Program-made: the position numbers and the translations under genes
DNA from: Siphonodentalium dalli
Taxonomy: Eukaryota > Mollusca > Scaphopoda > Gadilida > Siphonodentaliidae
NCBI GenBank assembly: GCA_032622095.1
Contig: CP136068.1
Coordinates: forward strand, 50,090,443 to 50,154,442
DNA: 64,000 nucleotides
Reading direction: 5' to 3'
Notes under the pieces: generated by a model
Databases searched by the model: none
Told to the model about the DNA's origin: nothing
Seen by the model: the letters and a program-made list of their open reading frames with translations, nothing else
Part shown: piece after piece, positions 12,126 through 24,406 of the stretch
Layout of the letters: every line of letters begins with the position of its first letter
Numbering within the stretch: position 1 is the first letter of the stretch

Positions 12126-15100
12126 AGTATGGCGGCTAAGTGTAAAATTATGGTCAAATCGTTCAGTTGGTGATACAAGCATGAAACTTGGTATGCATGA
12201 TCAATATATATTAATAAAAACAATTGCTCGACAAACCAATCAAAATGGCCACCACATTCAAGATGGTCGCCGTTTTTTCAAAATGGCCGCCGTGTTGAAC
12301 TTCTACCCAATATATAAGATACACTAACCACTTTTCGGTTCTTTCTTTGTTATGATACCTAAGTAAAGCATCCTTTAAAGGTTGAGTTATCATAAATATA
12401 CAAAAATAGTATTATTTTTCGGAATTATTGATTATTTTCTTATTTTTACAGATTTTTTCCCCTGCAAATTCTTCAAAAAATTTCTAGATGACTATTTTTT
12501 CAGCAACTGCAACTATTTATTATATAGGTCTATATGTGGCATAACATAGATACTTGGTTCATATATCTGTTTTAGACATGCGATGTATTTTGGTAGTTCT
12601 CTTCTGGAGTTAAATTTTGTTAAATGATATGTGTAAATAGGCTGTTAACATACATGTGTTAGTTGGTATAGAGTGAGTTAAAATGTTTAAGCCATGCTTG
12701 GTGGTGATACATTGTTAATATTAATAGTGATATACTGTTAATGATAATAGTGTAATCAATTGTATACATTTCATATTTGAAGTCATTAAATACTGTTGAC
12801 ATGTCATACCATATTTTGTACAAATCGGTCTTCCATAATGGGTTGATTATTTTCTGAAGCAGATGACAAATGTCTCTGACAAAAACAAGAAAATAAGATT
12901 CAAGGTGAGTAAATCATGTCCGTACTATACATAAGGTGAATACACTGCAGATAAATCACTATACGATAAGCAAAGATTGTTTTGAGCTACATTAATGCCA
13001 AAAAGATTTTTTTTTTAATGTGTTTCTTTCAACCAATGAGCTGCTCAATTAGTAAAATAAGTAAAATGCAGTTTATTTATCTTTTGCATTGCTCTTATTA
13101 TCTTAGAGGTACATGTATACGAATTAACTAATTAAATTGAGAATAAACTTCATATACAAACCCCGACACTCACTCGTGCACATTCACGTGCGTATATTGA
13201 CTACAAACATCATCACATTTGTAAACTTTTGAAGTAATATTTTCGGTTTTATTTATGGAATAAAACTATCATTTTAAACTCTAAAAGTAGAATAATTAAA
13301 ACATTTTCATCATTACGAAATCATAGCAATCGTTAAAGGTAGAAAGCTAAAAAAAACGCATGCACCAAAACAATCCAAATTGAAATATTTTCGGAAATTT
13401 AGATGTCGGTGTATTTCATATACATGTACAATGATTACAGCTACAATATTCTGCTTATTCTATATTTCCAGTTTTCGAAGATGGTTGACTGTAATAACTC
13501 ACAGCAAGCATCAATGGTCACGCCGAACAAATGGATTACAGATTGGGAAAAGTGCTGTCTCTGCCAGCAGACCAAAGTCAATCCATGCACACCGAAGAAA
13601 GAATAAGATGATTATACACACATTGCAACAAATGTACCACTGTTTCATGTAATTTACTCAATGCCGATCATTTTTGATCCACAGAGACTTGACAAGGGTT
13701 GTGGTATATAAAAAACATTACGAACAAACAAGGCAAAGTATCACGTAAGCTGCAGATACAGGTGCAGTAACCAAAAGCTACACCGGGCACAGAAACAGCA
13801 TTTACCTGTCATTGAGGAGGCAGACGATATCCCCAGTAACACTAAACATAAAAAGATTCAGCCTGCAGCTGCTAAGTGCGTTCTGTGTGACATGGAAGCT
13901 CCACAATCCACACAATTAAGAGAAGCATCGACAATGCAATTAGACGACACAGTTAACAAATATGCACGAACTCTCAATAGTGGTCCTCTTCTCGTGAAGT
14001 TAAGTGATGATGATGTAGTTGCACAGGAACTGAAGTACCACCAAGTTGCTTGGCTGGATTATATAACCATACAAGAGCTCATGAAGCTGCCATCAACTTT
14101 GAAAAATCTACCACCAAGTTGAAATTCAGTGACGATGATGCAATCGCTTTTTCAGAACAAAAAACAGTTCCACAACAGCAGCCACAGTTCTATTCAAACT
14201 TTCTGATTTATCTGAGTTATACAAGGAGAGAATTTGAGAAATTTAGCTGTGAAACTCAAAGTGTCAATTCCACGACTAAAGGAAATACTTTTATATCTAT
14301 CCCCCAGACCGAGGAGCACAAACATGGTCGATATGTGCTTATGACATTTTGGACACAATTAGTTCTGTACTATCTCAAGCTTGTTAATATAATGAAGCGC
14401 TACAAATTGCTGGAGCAGCAGAAAAGCAAAAAATATAGGCTTGAACATCGTACCAAATTTGACAACAAGTTTGAACAATGATGTATACAAAGTTCTGTAA
14501 CACACAGCCTTCTGCAATTTGTATATATGATCGAGCATGGTGCTGACATCAAGTCACAGTTTACAAATGGTGCAACTAAGTCTGATTTAGCATTCGCGCA
14601 GTTCAATTCAACTGAATATCATCTAGATATAATGACAAAGCCTTTTATCATCGCCACTGTCAAGACCTGAAACACCATGTACACTGGTATCACTCTGTAC
14701 ACACAAACAAGGAAACGAAAGCTGATTGACCTGTTCTATGAAAACGGACTGAGTATATCTTATGATCGTGTCATGAACATCTCAAACCAGCTTGGAGAGG
14801 TTGTTGTTAAAAAGTATCAAACAGATGGAGTTGTGTGTCCACATATATTGTTCACCACATTAGACAATATTTACGTCAACCCTACATTATCTACCAGCAC
14901 ATCATCATTCCACGGGACAAGTAGTTCCATGTTTCAGCATCAAGGCGAGCAGCGACCTATTGACTTCAGTTCTGGAAAAATTAAACAAATCCCACATCTT
15001 CAGACTCGTATACAAATGTTCCACCTGTCTATTTAAAAGATACAAAACCAAACCCACCAACAACACCGGCGTTGATCTACCTGATTCAACTGTTCTTCAA

Positions 15101-16641
15101 AGACATCTTCGGTTGGATTGTGAGTGGTTGGAAAATGTCTCGTTAACAGAAGTCATTGACGGTAGTACATCAATAATGTGGTCAGCTCAGAATGCGACTC
15201 AAAAGAAAGGTCAGCAGTATGATGTAGCAATAACCGCATTGTTTTCTCTATTGTGTGATCAGGCTCACCCATTAGCCACAATAAACATTGTATGCGCAAA
15301 TTAATGAATCGGTTCAACTTCTAAACTCAGAACAGACACCAGTCGTTACTGCAGACTAGCCTATGTATGCATTGGCTAAGCAGATAAGGTGGCAGTGGCC
15401 AGACAAGTGGTGAGGACAAATATGTTGTTATGCTTGGAGGGTTATATCTGGAATTGGACGCTCTAGAAACGGTTGGATCCGTGTTTCAGGATAGCGACTG
15501 GACGAGTGCTCTCGTAGAAGCAGGTATAGCAAGCCCAGACACAGCAGATTCATTCATCAAAGCTTCACGTATTACAAAAACCCGACAGCCACAAAAGATA
15601 ACAGCGTGTAGTCTTTTCAAACTCAAAAAATGTGCACACTCAGAATACTGCAGTCAGTATTTACCCGATGTTGATAGTACGCACTCAAATTTCAATGACT
15701 GGTGTAAAAGTAAATGTTGGAGTTTGGTGCTTGACATTGAATTGACAATTTTACTGCTAGTTAGATAATTTCGAGAAGCAAATTCAACTCTGCATCGCCA
15801 AGTGGTATCTCAACTAACTCACTATGCACGTTGGCTACATATTCACCTCACATATATTGATCACATCCCATCATAGCAAATTAATTTCACAGAGGGAACT
15901 TTGTTGTACACAAGACTGAAAGAAACTTCTCAAGTATGGCAATAGACCAGGCCCAGGAACAGCACAATGATTTTCCCCATATATGCCCTGCCTAAAACCA
16001 GCTTACCCGAGTCGTGCAGATTGGGGATGGGTAGAAAATGGCAGTCACTGGGAATCGTTTTGGGTGGAGCTTCAACCCATTGCCAAATGTTGCAGTCAGT
16101 TGACCAAATGCGGCTGCAAGAAGGCATGTAGTGGGCTATGCACATGCTACCGTATTTGGCTTCAATGCACCACTTTATGCAGTTGTGGCTGCTAAGTTTA
16201 AAGACTCTAAGAACTGATAGTAATGCATGTGTGTAGCGATCCCAGGCGCTAACATCATATATAGTGTGAGGTTAAATTGTTTGAAATTGAATTATTTTTT
16301 TTCACAATTGAAGGTTAAGTGGTATAAAAACGGCAACATTTTGAAATGAAATAGCAAATTTGTACAATATATTGTTTTACCATACTCAGGTTGTGTTTTA
16401 ATTATCAATTCAATGACATACGATCTCTTGTTTGAGTTATACATCGATAAAATCGGTTAACTTTTCAAAATTCGAAAACTGACGTAGCTGAAAATGGCGG
16501 CCATCTTGAAAATGGCAGCCATCTTGGATTTTCGCGTGGTTTGTCGAACAATATTGTTTAGTGGCCCATACGGATCATTCATGCAAAATTTCATGCTTGT
16601 ATCACCAAGTGAACGATTTTACACTTAGCCGCCCTATACTA
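12126..16641. mobile_element. 4.5-kb DNA transposon with terminal inverted repeats, carrying the Cys-rich pseudogene
   Basis: The left end (12126, TAGTATGGCGGCTAAGTG) and the reverse complement of the right end (16641, TAGTATAGGGCGGCTAAGTG) begin terminal inverted repeats of about 170-200 bp. Shared blocks are TTGGTGATACAAGCATGAAA, CATGATC or AATGATC, TCGACAAACCA, and AAGATGG/AAAATGGC motifs. The right arm spans about 16470-16641 and the left about 12126-12300; the left arm has about 10 extra bases near 12145. The interior holds one decayed gene on the plus strand and AT-rich filler. Direct flanks are TCA on the left and TAA on the right, so a clean target duplication is not visible. The superfamily is unassigned. 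Confidence 0.82.
13481..16195 (+). pseudogene. Decayed long gene of an uncharacterised multicopy invertebrate family (N-terminal CxxC motifs, candidate DDE residues, C-terminal CXC-like domain)
   Basis: Fragments in changing frames fall in the order of one protein of about 900 residues. In order they are: ATG 13481 with WEKCCLCQQ (13547); KAKYHVSCR (about 13730); KCVLCDMEAP and NSGPLLVKLSDDDVVAQE (13878-14040); after a frame change CLAGLYNHTRAHEAA (14047); LDTISSVLSQA (14349); LLQFVYMIEHGADIKSQ (14512); SISYDRVMNISNQLGEV and DNIYVNPTLSTSTSSFHGTS (14752-14930); VTAD-stop-PMYALAKQI (15345); MLGGLYLELDALETVGSVF (15430-15486); and TADSFIKASRITKTR (15544). The tail is GCKKACSGLCTC...CTTLCSCGC (16112-16195), a Cys-rich CXC/tesmin-like array. 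I recall this order from many uncharacterised cnidarian and mollusc gene predictions. At least six frame changes or stops make this copy dead. Candidate acidic residues are D at 14863, D at 15354 and E at 15451. An RNase H-like transposase role is my inference. Confidence 0.8.
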
Positions 16642-18079
16642 TAATACTATAACCAGCCACGTGATTTAGATTTTGGAAATGGATCATCCTATGCGGATTA
16701 AAATCCCCAATTATCTCGTGTTGTCTGAAAGCGCTCGAATTCCATTGAGCATACATGTGCCCCTGGAATCTACGTTGAATAAATCAGCGCCCGGGTGATG
16801 CTATTGTGGTGACGAACGCGCGCATTTGACGTGACAAATGGCGTCATGCAAGCAGCGCATAGATCTACGGTACTTTAGCAGTCCGTATCGTATAATATAT
16901 TATCTTGAGCGCGTTACCATTTCTGACATTGGTTTTCTTGTAGTGTGACTGTAGATTATCCCATCATTGTGATAGCTCGGACATTTAAACGCATGCAGAC
17001 AGACCTGTTTACGTGAACGCGACAACGTAGCCCGAGTTAAGTTTCACGTTAATATTTTAGCGATTAATGCGTTTACATGAATGGCCTTTCTGGTTTTTAA
17101 CCCAGATACGGGATAATCACGCTTCATCGCGCGCATGCAAACAGTACCCGAATCAACAAACCAAGCAGTCAGTCGCTCGCGCGAGATCAGGCAATAGTGC
17201 TACCCCCCCCCCCCCCCGTTAAACACAACCAGAAAAGCATGTGAGCTAAACGGACCGAGGCCAGTTTCTTCCATTCCTCCGAACTGACTATGCGGGCTAA
17301 TTTCGAAATTGCAAGACCCATAATTTGTAGAATATCTAAATCGCTATCACATTCATGCGAGACTGCTCTCTGGTGAAGATATCAAAGCCACCCAACTGAT
17401 AAGGTCTACACTCTGGGCAATATTTACGTGCCCCTGAAAATTCAAAATACTCCAAAGGCTATCCATTTGAAAATGTTCATTTGTAGTAGGAAGTGTTATT
17501 GACATGATGCAACCTCTGTCGAAGTTGATATAAAAAAAGTGAACAAGCTGGGCCATCATTGGGAGACAAAAACTCATGTTTTTGTGTTAGCCATCAATTT
17601 TTGGTAAAGGTTGCACATTTTTATTAGAAGCTTAACATAATGATATTGCCATTTGAGCTTCTCTATTAGTTATTTTCGTCTCTCTTAAAGTGACACACCA
17701 AACGATTTCAGAAGTTTGGCATATTTTGAGATTTAAAGTGAGCTTCTGTAATCATTAGTTTTTCTTCTTTCTTAAAGTAATACCCTGCAATAGACATGAC
17801 TATTTTTGACATATTAAGCAGTAATCAGGCCCCTCTCTGAGACTCGGCACAATTTAATTATAGAGATATTCGGGTCGAAATACACAATGCAAGGGCCCTA
17901 TATAAACTATATTGGTTATCGTGTCTCATAATTATCTCCGGTGGGTGGCGGTTAGGAGTGAGGATTTTGAATCTGTTGTGACAGAATTTACAATTCACTG
18001 GATGTGATCGTGCTCAACCATTATTACGACCAGGATCACATCTAGTAGTGTTGTAAATCCACTTCCTACTACACATCTG
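16642..18079. other. No gene recognised; poly-C run and a near-duplicate segment
   Basis: A run of about 15 C lies near 17202-17217. CpG is more frequent at 16790-17200 than in the surroundings. Two similar roughly 86-bp stretches follow each other at about 17657-17790, each with GAGCTTCT...TTAGTT and CTTAAAGT. Short open frames show no motif. Confidence 0.4.
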
Positions 18080-19713
18080 TCCATACTGGAAAAAGTTATC
18101 AACTATAATCACGTATTAATAGCTGAATATTTCAATGCGCGAACTGTTACCATTAACGACAACGCGCAAGCCGAAAAACTCATCAATGAGTATAACATTA
18201 ATAGCATCACCTGCGTCAGAACAAATTCAGACAATACATCAAATTTGGCACGAGATTGATTCTTATGTGCGACGAATGTGAAATACTCATCCTGAACGGC
18301 CGACGGCGAAAACTCCTCACATTTCACATCGAGTGACGTCAGTATAACAGACTACGCGATCTGCACGACCTGTGCGGCCAATCAAGTAAATTATCTGTTT
18401 ATAGTTAAACATAATCAGCTCTATTCAGATTGCCACTCACCTGTTATCTTGAGTTGTAACCTAAATATTTATGCACAAGCCAACCAATCGGAAGCAAACA
18501 AACGTGTCAAAACAAAGTAAAAAATTTAGACGACCATTTATAAAATGGGACAGGCGTACACATAATTATTTATTCACAATATAAACAAAACTACTGTCCG
18601 CGACATGAATAGTAATATTACAGACATGAGAGACACTGTAGTGAAGAACGCTGACATTGACAAAATAACTTGCCAAATTGGTGATATATTTTTAGTTCCG
18701 CAAATCATAAAGCGACCGTAAAAATGTGACCGATATAAACCTCCGGGAACCAGAAACAGCAAACATTAAGCCCATGGTTTTTAAATGACTGCCGCCACCC
18801 ACGTCCTAAATATCGTATAGCGCGGAAATTATGGAAACGGGAATCCACTGGACTAAACCGGGATAAGATGATCATTTGTCGTAGAAAATACAAAGAAACT
18901 ATATGCTTTCAAGTAAATTGCGATACAACCGTAAAGTGGCCCGTAAATAGATATATGCTCCGGACACATTCGAGTAACGATTTCTGGAAAGTTATAAAAG
19001 GTCTCGATAAACATGATTTCAAACCAACCTATACATATTCCCGATACCGAAACATTAAGTGAGTATTTTCAACAAGAAGATGAAACATTATCAACCGAAA
19101 GTTCAATTACTGAGCCACATCAAGACGATATTCTGATATAAAACTTGACGAGATAAACCGAGCCATTAAGCATTCGAAAATGAATGCCACCAGGTTTTGA
19201 CACCATATGTAATGGACACCGCGAAAGCAATGCCACATCTTAGTAAAACTGTATTTGAATTATTTCAACCTGATATTCTTATCAGAACTGGCACTTTGCC
19301 CCGCAATTGGTCATGGACTATATGTTTGATAAGACCCATCTATAAGAGAGAAGGGGGACATCTTGGTCCAGCAAACTATCGAAAAATAACAACTTTGAGC
19401 CGCATGGCGAAACTTTTCACTGGTATAATCCGTATAATCAGCGAACGGTTGAGTGTATTCCCTGCAGAGAACAAAATCCAAGGGGAAACCCAAGCTGGTT
19501 TCCGAAAGGATATTCAAGCATAGATAATATATTCTCACTTTATATGTTGGTTCACCTATTACGATCCTCTAGGAAAAGACTGTACTGCGCATTCATAGAT
19601 TTCACACGAGCATTTGACTCAGTCTGGGGAGTAGGGTTATGCATGGCACAAACTTCTCATATATAACATTAGCGGGAAAGTGCTAGACGTCATCAAGGCC
19701 CTCTATACTGACC
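18080..19713 (+). pseudogene. LINE remnant A, 5' part: endonuclease and N-terminal reverse transcriptase
   Basis: Heavily mutated ORF2. A frame near 18100 gives HVLIAEYFNART, resembling the endonuclease GDFN box, and a later frame gives FIVKHNQLYSDCHSPV, resembling the SDH box. From about 18765, after frame changes, come KPWFNDDCRHPRPKYRIARKLWKRES, then HSSNDFWKVIKGL (18970) and AIKHSKMNAT (19164). At 19197-19523 is the RT N-terminus with PANYRKITTLS and QAGFRK. At about 19500-19640 is SIDNIFSLYMLVHLL and RLYCAFIDFTRAFDSVW, which contains the first catalytic aspartate motif (FIDFxRAFD). The YADD region is not recognisable. The sequence is cut at 19713 by a TTAA-type MITE and resumes after 20892. 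Confidence 0.8.
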
Positions 19714-19717
19714 TTAA

Positions 19718-20888
19718 AGGGGTACTGTACACTAAATCCGGCCATTTATGAGACCATCTCCTTTTATACTCAACAGAATGTATGCAAGAAATGAATGAAT
19801 TTAAGCCATGGATTAGTGCAAAAAATACACTCATGTGTTCTATGAATGATGCAAACAACATGGTAATTATAACGAATATGCATAAATGGCTGGAATAATA
19901 AATTCATTTTCTTTATAATTACCATGTTATTTGCATTGTTCATACAGCACACGTTACTTAATGATGCGTACACCGATAATAAACTTATCAAAGGGAACGT
20001 ACAATTAGATGACATAATACGGAAGAAATGTCCAAAAGATGCGAAGATTCGGCCCGCGGCGATAAACTTATGTAGCCAACTGAAAGAGGCATACCGATGG
20101 GAATTCACCAAAGTGCTTACGGCACCCACCGCAATCAGAGGAGATGGTGGTAATAAATTGAGGACTTATGCGCTTGTCAAACATGGATATTATATAGAAC
20201 CCTATCTCAAATATACAATCAACAATGAGGCAAGAACCATGTGTACACGTTTGCGAATCAGTAATCATAACCTTGCTATTGAAAATCTAAGACACATCTA
20301 TCCTGTTAAATCCGAAGCAGATAGACTATGCTTATATTGCAAAGAAGGAAAGTCTATAGAAAATGAGATACACTTTATCACCGAATATAAGTCGATAAGA
20401 AATGATCTCTACTCACAGTTAGAATTATATAAGCCGGGATTTTTAAAATGGAAAGAAACTGACAAATTTATATTTATTATGAGTAACCATGACCCGAATG
20501 TCTGTTCGTTAATATGCCGTAAGATTAACTTATGTTTTAAACAAAGATCAATGTTATCAGCCATGAATACATAGCACCTCAAACCCGCGAAAATATCACT
20601 CGATCTGCTACCAAAGGTGTCATATTGTAACATATTGTTGTATCTATCTTGTATATATGTGTATTTTTGTGTTCTCTTATTTCATGTTTCAATGTCTTTA
20701 TGTACATGTATTTCTGCAACCTGTCCACATTTGGATGTCTATATTGCAATAAAGTTATCTTATCTTACAGCACATGAGTGTATTTTACACTGATACATGG
20801 TTAAAATTCATTCAATTGTTGCAAATATTATGTTGAGTATAAAAGGAGATGGTTCCACAAATGACCGGATTTAGTGTACAGTACCCCT
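19718..20888. mobile_element. TTAA-flanked palindromic MITE (AGGGGTACTGTAC ends), split by a LINE insertion
   Basis: It starts AGGGGTACTGTACACTAAAT and ends with the complement, ...TTTAGTGTACAGTACCCCT. TTAA is present at 19714-19717 and 20889-20892. Without the LINE at 19952-20765 and one copy of its duplication it is about 348 bp and almost fully palindromic: CATGGTAATTATAA at 19859 pairs with TTATAATTACCATG at 19913. The element interrupts LINE remnant A. A Kolobok-like assignment from the TTAA site and AGG ends is inferred. Confidence 0.9.
19952..20765 (+). pseudogene. 5'-truncated LINE B: RT C-terminal domain with zinc knuckle and 3' tail
   Basis: One frame is open to 20574 and reads LLNDAYTDNKLIKGN..., then CTRLRISNHNLAIEN, then CLYCKEGKSIENEIHFITE (Cx2C...H motif) and KFIFIMSN. 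This is the C-terminal region of a non-LTR retrotransposon ORF2, closely similar in layout to the minus-strand copy at 47911-48687. The non-coding 3' end reads GCAATAAAGTTATCTTATCTTA, a short-repeat tail instead of poly-A. The insert is flanked by a perfect 9-bp repeat TACAGCACA (19943-19951 and 20766-20774), the target-site duplication. It lacks the RT core and endonuclease, the expected product of incomplete reverse transcription. The ATG at 19924 lies in the MITE, so the frame start is not biological. Confidence 0.9.
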
Positions 20889-20892
20889 TTAA

Positions 20893-21370
20893 GCTTTGTG
20901 TCTGCGTCAATGAATATCAATAAAATGAGGACCAATAATTTAAGCGTGTCGACTATTACTCGAACTATAATAGAACTCTATGAGAAATCCATAGTACCGA
21001 TAATAACATATTGAGCGGAAATTTTGTCACACGAAAACTTTAAATGTTCTTAAAAACTTGAATTTGTTTTTTAAACCAACATCATTTCTTTATGGTGAAA
21101 ATTAAAACTCGCGCACTCTCATATTAGGGCAGGTTGCTCACTATTGAATGTCAACATCTAACTTTAATTTATATTATGTTTTAGATACTAGACATTTAAG
21201 AAATATTTGCAACAACCCCATGGATAATTGATATAATAGAAACTCTGAATAGCTTAGGTATGGATAGATATGGCCCATATATATCCATATATGAATTTAT
21301 CATATGACTCAATCATTATTTACGTTGGAAACTATGTCATAAATCAATTTCATATCAATTACTAATGCAT
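20893..21370 (+). pseudogene. LINE remnant A, 3' continuation
   Basis: Directly after the MITE the sequence again reads as LINE ORF2 in broken frames: NNLSVSTITRTIIELYEKSIVPIITY, a motif found downstream of the RT catalytic core, then LNLFFKPTSFLYGEN and SRTLILGQVAHY, followed by IYXMTQSLFTLE-like residues. Several stops and frame changes interrupt it. It joins with 18080-19713 as one older element that the MITE split. Confidence 0.6.
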
Positions 21371-21798
21371 GTCACCTTCCGATAATTGATTGGTTTGTTG
21401 ACAAAAAGTGTGTTCTGATTGGCTGAATCGCAGCCGGGGGCCGAGCCGCATCTCTGACTAAATGCAGGTCAAATTCGTGCGCGTCAATCAAACTCGCAAT
21501 TATAATCTTGAAATATATAGTTTTGCACATTGTTATACGATAAATAGAATATGTAATTCGTATTTATCTAATAAGCATACGATATAATGTCACAAACTGA
21601 GAACAGAATAGTGCACTATATCTTCGCGTGCATATTAGTTCTGCTAGTTCACCAGGTGTAATTGGGCTTCCGGTGCAATGAAGTGACGTCACATTAACAT
21701 TTTGCTGCCGATGTCAAATAGCTATTTAGTGATTTGTGTGCGTTTTGGACATCATAATCAATTTATAGGTGTCATATGATAAATAGAATATGTAATTC

Positions 21799-21919
21799 GT
21801 GTTTCTCTCATATGATATTTATGAAACTCGTCACGAATTTTCAGTTTTCTCTCGCCGGAGGCTCGAGAAAACTGAAAATTCTTAGACTCGTTTCAGAAAT
21901 ATCATATGAGAGAAACACT
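21799..21919. repeat. Perfect-type palindrome, arms about 55 bp
   Basis: TGTTTCTCTCATATGATATT...GAATTTTCAGTTTTCTC pairs with its complement on the other side of a short CGCCGGAGGC loop. It could extrude as a hairpin. Nearby, GATAAATAGAATATGTAATTCGT occurs at about 21539 and again at about 21778, a direct repeat spanning the intervening segment. Confidence 0.85.
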
Positions 21920-21934
21920 CATTTCATATCCTCT

Positions 21935-21975
21935 ATATATTGGTCGTCCCATATAATATGGGACGACCAATATAT
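21935..21975. repeat. 41-bp palindrome
   Basis: ATATATTGGTCGTCCCATAT is followed directly by its complement AATATGGGACGACCAATATA with almost no loop. It lies 16 bp after the larger hairpin and may be the remains of a foldback element. Confidence 0.85.
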
Positions 21976-22099
21976 TCACAGCCCAATGGGTTTAATGCCT
22001 CCATTAAACAAAACACTAGAATATAACTATATCCAATAATGGAGGGGCTGTACCTCAACATCTAGTAAATATGCCTTCTGCAGAATAAGCAAACAAGAT

Positions 22100-22400
22100 T
22101 TCGGCACAGAAAAAGTACCTTAGTAGTGTAGATAATAAACTCGTTTCGAGTATTCTGCGGATCAGAACAAGACACCACTACCTCCCAATTGAAACTATAG
22201 ACAACTGGGTGATGAATTTCATGTCATACTGAAATGTCCAGTATTATATTATCTCCGACAGAAATACATCCCATCATGTTTTATCGAAATCCAAACACTA
22301 TTAAATTGAGAGAACTTTTCAACACGGGAAAAGGAAGACGAACCATAAATCTGTCCATATTCACTAGAATGGTTTTCCCGCTATTTATGCTCTCCTGAGG
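22100..22400 (+). pseudogene. LINE C-terminal fragment
   Basis: Broken frames read RTRHHYLPIET, then DEFHVILKCPVLYYLRQKYIPSCFIEIQTLLN and STREKED, a layout seen in C-terminal tails of non-LTR retrotransposon ORF2 (His-Cys pair followed by Y..LR.KY). The matching upstream CxxC is not clear. No flanking duplication was found. It may be a second element or a continuation of the degenerate LINE to the left. Confidence 0.5.
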
Positions 22401-22914
22401 CTTCGACGAATTTTACCATATTCCATCATGGGTTTCACACTATGTCTCTTACAATTAATTTATCGTACATGTGCTATACATAACTGACGCATTATTTCAA
22501 AATGTATATGCTAATCCAATACTATATGAACGCATACGCATATAATCTATCATATTAATGCATACACACCTGATATTGTTCTCTGTATTTCTACGTGATG
22601 AGTGGTGAGCAAAATAAATTGAATTGAATTGGAGTCGTCAAGACACGAACTGCATGTTGGGCACTAATGCTAGATACATGTAACTGGGCCAATTGCGGCG
22701 AGGCTAATGAGCAATGACGGACTGATATATAACATAGTGATACCCAAATGTCAGGTTTATAATGTTGTATATCCACAGCTTAATTGTATCTGCTAGTGCT
22801 ATATAACCATGCATTTAAAAACGCAGTTCTGTTTCTTGATTGGCGTTTTTATTGGCGAAAAAGCCTACGATGTTGATATGCATGGTACTTGACACAACGC
22901 CGTGGAAATATACC

Positions 22915-23025
22915 ATATTCCTATCATTTTTGTGAAGGACGCTACATAATATATCTATACATCAAATTGTCATCATTTTACATCACAGTGTCATCAAATC
23001 TGCTAGAGAGTCCCGCTTTGGGAAA
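22915..23025 (-). repeat. Unoccupied copy of the repeat that hosts three insertions at 33.1-39.6 kb
   Basis: The reverse complement reads AAAGCGGG..., then GTGATGTAAAAT, GATGTATAGATATATTATG, TAGCGTCCTTCACAAAAATG and ATAGGAATATGG without interruption. The same blocks occur in order at 33088-33515 and 39635-39645 but separated by three mobile elements. This copy therefore serves as an internal empty site. Confidence 0.8.
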
Positions 23026-23084
23026 CGTTGACCAATCAAATCCAGCCGTGCAGCCAGTGATCCAGTGAACACATCAGTGAAACA

Positions 23085-23375
23085 ATGGATATACCTGAAG
23101 AGAATATACTTCGCGGCTATGTACCTATATTACTTACATGTATATATGACAAGTTATGCTTACGGTATTCGTGGCACGAAATGTCCAGGTTCGAAGCTAA
23201 CACGGCACGAAAAGTCAGACTCATGTACCCATTTTATAAAGTACCTCCTATCGATTGGACAAAATTATCACAATATTGCGACAAAAGTTGTGTGTATAAA
23301 GTCATAATACAGGCTACTTCTAAGTTATATAGTGCTGGAATTTGTCGAGGCTGGCTGTGTTCGATTTTTATGTGA
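23085..23375 (+). CDS. Hypothetical ORF, unrecognised
   Basis: A 96-residue open frame whose start lies in a good context (AAACAATGG, A at -3 and G at +4) and follows the host repeat and a CCAAT motif (GACCAATCAAATCC at 23029). The peptide has a balanced composition, with several Cys and aromatic residues (YDKLCLRYSWHEM, DWTKLSQYCDKSC), unlike the low-complexity frames around it. I recognise no family. No strong splice donor (GTRAGT) follows, and there is no poly-A signal nearby, so it may be chance or part of a repeat. Confidence 0.25.
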   Translation: MDIPEENILRGYVPILLTCIYDKLCLRYSWHEMSRFEANTARKVRLMYPFYKVPPIDWTKLSQYCDKSCVYKVIIQATSKLYSAGICRGWLCSIFM

Positions 23376-24400
23376 AGCGGACACGGTGCATTCACTGAAC
23401 AATACAACGAAGATGATTATTTGCGAAATTCAAGATTATTCTCCAGATAGAACAAGGGAAATTCCTAGTTGAAAACTTTTTCCATTTGTGGCTGTATTTA
23501 TGTAAAATATGCGTCTCCCCTTGACCATAGCGAACCTTAAAACATGTATTACATTTAACGGGAATCGCATTGTATACTGTACATGTCTACAATTTCCACA
23601 ATTTGTCATTTTCGTGGTCATTAACATTGTGCACAAGACAATTATCAATATTTAGTTAACAGTCTTATAAAATAAATCAAAATGGCGTAAACTATTCAAA
23701 GTACATGCATGTAGTTGCCAATGCTTTTTGCTGCATCTCTGGGTGGTTCGTGATCATTTGAATTTGTTGTTTTTTTTTGTATATATATATAATTTTAATA
23801 ATTTTATTAACACTATAAAATAATATGATCATACTTAAACGTAGTTTCCGTTTGTCTGCCTTGAACTTTGAGAATATTTCTTCAATCTTTTAGGCGAAAA
23901 TACCGTTAGAAAATGGAAGATCAAATCTAAACGGCATGTAAGGCCCCTAGAATCCTCTTTCGGGGCAAATATTTTTAATAATTATATAAAATATGTAAAC
24001 AAAACGTTTTCATGCAATTTCAGTTATTGTTAACCAGGGCTTTGGTTTAATTTACATTCAATTTTTAAAATATCTTTGGCTTGAGGAGCATAATGTTCCT
24101 ACGTATGATGAAGTATAGCTAACATTTACCATAACAATTTTTTTTTATTTTTCCGGAGCATTTTGCCCAATTACACATTTCGAGGTGGTATTAATCAATA
24201 CTAAATGGCGGCCGTCGCCAACAATAATTTTTTGGACTCGGCTGGCCCTTGAGTTATGAATAACTTATTCTATTTTAGGTAAGTTCAATCTATTTTTAGA
24301 TTGGGCTGAAAAAGTCGATTAGTATATCTATTATCCGCATACGTATACCATATAGGTCGCTTCGCTTCCGCGGCTTTGCCGCGGGAGAGCGGGCGCTCTA
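23376..24400. other. No gene recognised
   Basis: Very AT-rich with T-runs near 23770 and 24140 and an isolated AAATGGCGGCCGTC at 24206. No coding or repeat structure that I can delimit. Confidence 0.4.
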
Positions 24401-24406
24401 AGGACG

